Below, piece after piece: positions 4,997-5,568 of a stretch of 5,568 nucleotides of DNA. The position numbers and the translations under genes were made by a program. The stretch is taken from positions 1-5,568 of the forward strand of contig URWP01000184.1 of NCBI GenBank assembly GCA_900551645.1. Reading direction: 5' to 3'. Within the stretch, counting starts at the first letter, position 1; each line of letters starts with the position of its first letter. The notes under the pieces were generated by a model. The model did no database searches, had not been told where the DNA came from, and was given only the letters and a program-made list of their open reading frames with translations. Origin of the DNA: an uncultured Bacteroides sp. GTDB taxonomy: Bacteria; Bacteroidota; Bacteroidia; Bacteroidales; Bacteroidaceae.

Positions 4997-5568
4997 ATGT
5001 TCGACAATTTAAGTGAAAGACTGGAACGCTCCTTCAAGATATTGAAAGGTGAAGGTAAGATTACCGAAATCAATGTTGCGGAGACCTTGAAAGATGTACG
5101 TCGTGCCCTGCTGGATGCCGATGTGAACTATAAAGTAGCCAAGAGCTTTACCGATACGGTGAAGGAAAAAGCTTTGGGACAGAACGTGCTTACGGCGGTG
5201 AAGCCGAGCCAGTTGATGGTGAAGATTGTGCACGATGAATTGACCAAGCTGATGGGTGGCGATACCGCCGAAATCGAGTTGAAGAACCGTCCGGCCGTTA
5301 TCCTGATGTCCGGTCTGCAAGGTTCCGGTAAGACTACATTCTCCGGTAAACTGGCCCGTATGCTCAAGACCAAGAAGAACCGCAAGCCGTTGCTGGTAGC
5401 TTGTGACGTATATCGTCCGGCCGCTATCGAACAGCTGAAGGTGTTGGGCCAGCAGGTAGAAGTGCCTGTATATTGCGAGATGGATAGTAAGGACCCCGTT
5501 CAGATTGCTCTTCATGCCATCCAGGAAGCCAAGGCAAAAGGATACGATCTGGTGATTGTCGATACCGC
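4997..5568 (+). CDS. ffh: Signal recognition particle GTPase Ffh, N-terminal part (runs off right edge)
   Basis: Ffh (SRP54) binds signal sequences of nascent inner-membrane proteins together with 4.5S RNA and delivers ribosomes to the FtsY receptor at the membrane. About 190 residues are present of a protein usually near 440-450. The helical N domain covers roughly residues 1-90 and carries ALLDADV (37-43), the family's ALLEADV motif. The GTPase G domain then begins with the P-loop GLQGSGKTT (106-114) and the DVYRPAA motif (137-143). The window ends in VIVDTA, the start of the DTAGR motif. The rest of G and the methionine-rich M domain are outside. The start at 4997 gives the standard MFDNLSERLE N terminus and follows an AT-rich leader with no Shine-Dalgarno. 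The gene has its own promoter but may also receive read-through from the MATE gene 86 bases upstream, as no terminator is visible between them. Confidence 0.97.
   Translation, partial: MFDNLSERLERSFKILKGEGKITEINVAETLKDVRRALLDADVNYKVAKSFTDTVKEKALGQNVLTAVKPSQLMVKIVHDELTKLMGGDTAEIELKNRPAVILMSGLQGSGKTTFSGKLARMLKTKKNRKPLLVACDVYRPAAIEQLKVLGQQVEVPVYCEMDSKDPVQIALHAIQEAKAKGYDLVIVDT

Noticed and set aside
5009..5515. A 168-codon open frame on the minus strand opposite ffh
   Set aside because: The plus strand here encodes unmistakable Ffh motifs. The antisense translation is histidine/leucine/glutamine-rich without a family signature.

Overview
The window looks like chromosomal DNA from a member of the Bacteroidales, close to Bacteroides or Phocaeicola. 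The Pgk and Ffh sequences are of the Bacteroides type as I recall them. Upstream regions are AT-rich without Shine-Dalgarno sequences. Several genes are preceded by the Bacteroidetes sigma-ABfr promoter form (TTTG near -33, TAnnTTTG near -7). Genus is inferred, not proven.

Layout: three genes run on the minus strand, then two on the plus strand. Positions 1-483 (-) hold the first 161 codons of phosphoglycerate kinase, and the rest lies beyond the left edge. Positions 730-1728 (-) encode a secreted calcineurin-like metallophosphoesterase, ended by a textbook terminator with a UUCG loop at 682-711. Positions 1989-3341 (-) encode an OmpP1/FadL/TodX outer-membrane beta-barrel, followed by a 15-bp perfect inverted repeat (1865-1933) that probably terminates it. 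Positions 3585-4910 (+) encode a MATE-family efflux transporter. Positions 4997-5568 (+) hold the start of ffh, the signal recognition particle GTPase, cut by the right edge.

Gene-free stretches are all shorter than 300 bases. 484-729 holds the pgk -7 box and the phosphoesterase terminator. 1729-1988 holds the phosphoesterase promoter with repeated TTTTATC motifs and the barrel gene's terminator. 3342-3584 is a divergent regulatory region with two candidate promoters and several dyads. 4911-4996 holds the ffh promoter and a small leader hairpin.

The genes do not form an obvious pathway. Each seems to have its own promoter: a glycolytic enzyme, two envelope or exported proteins, a membrane exporter, and the protein-targeting GTPase that delivers membrane proteins. 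There is no mobile element, CRISPR array, RNA gene or clear new system here. The most interesting material is in the intergenic regions: repeated motifs around promoters, and the long-armed inverted repeat.
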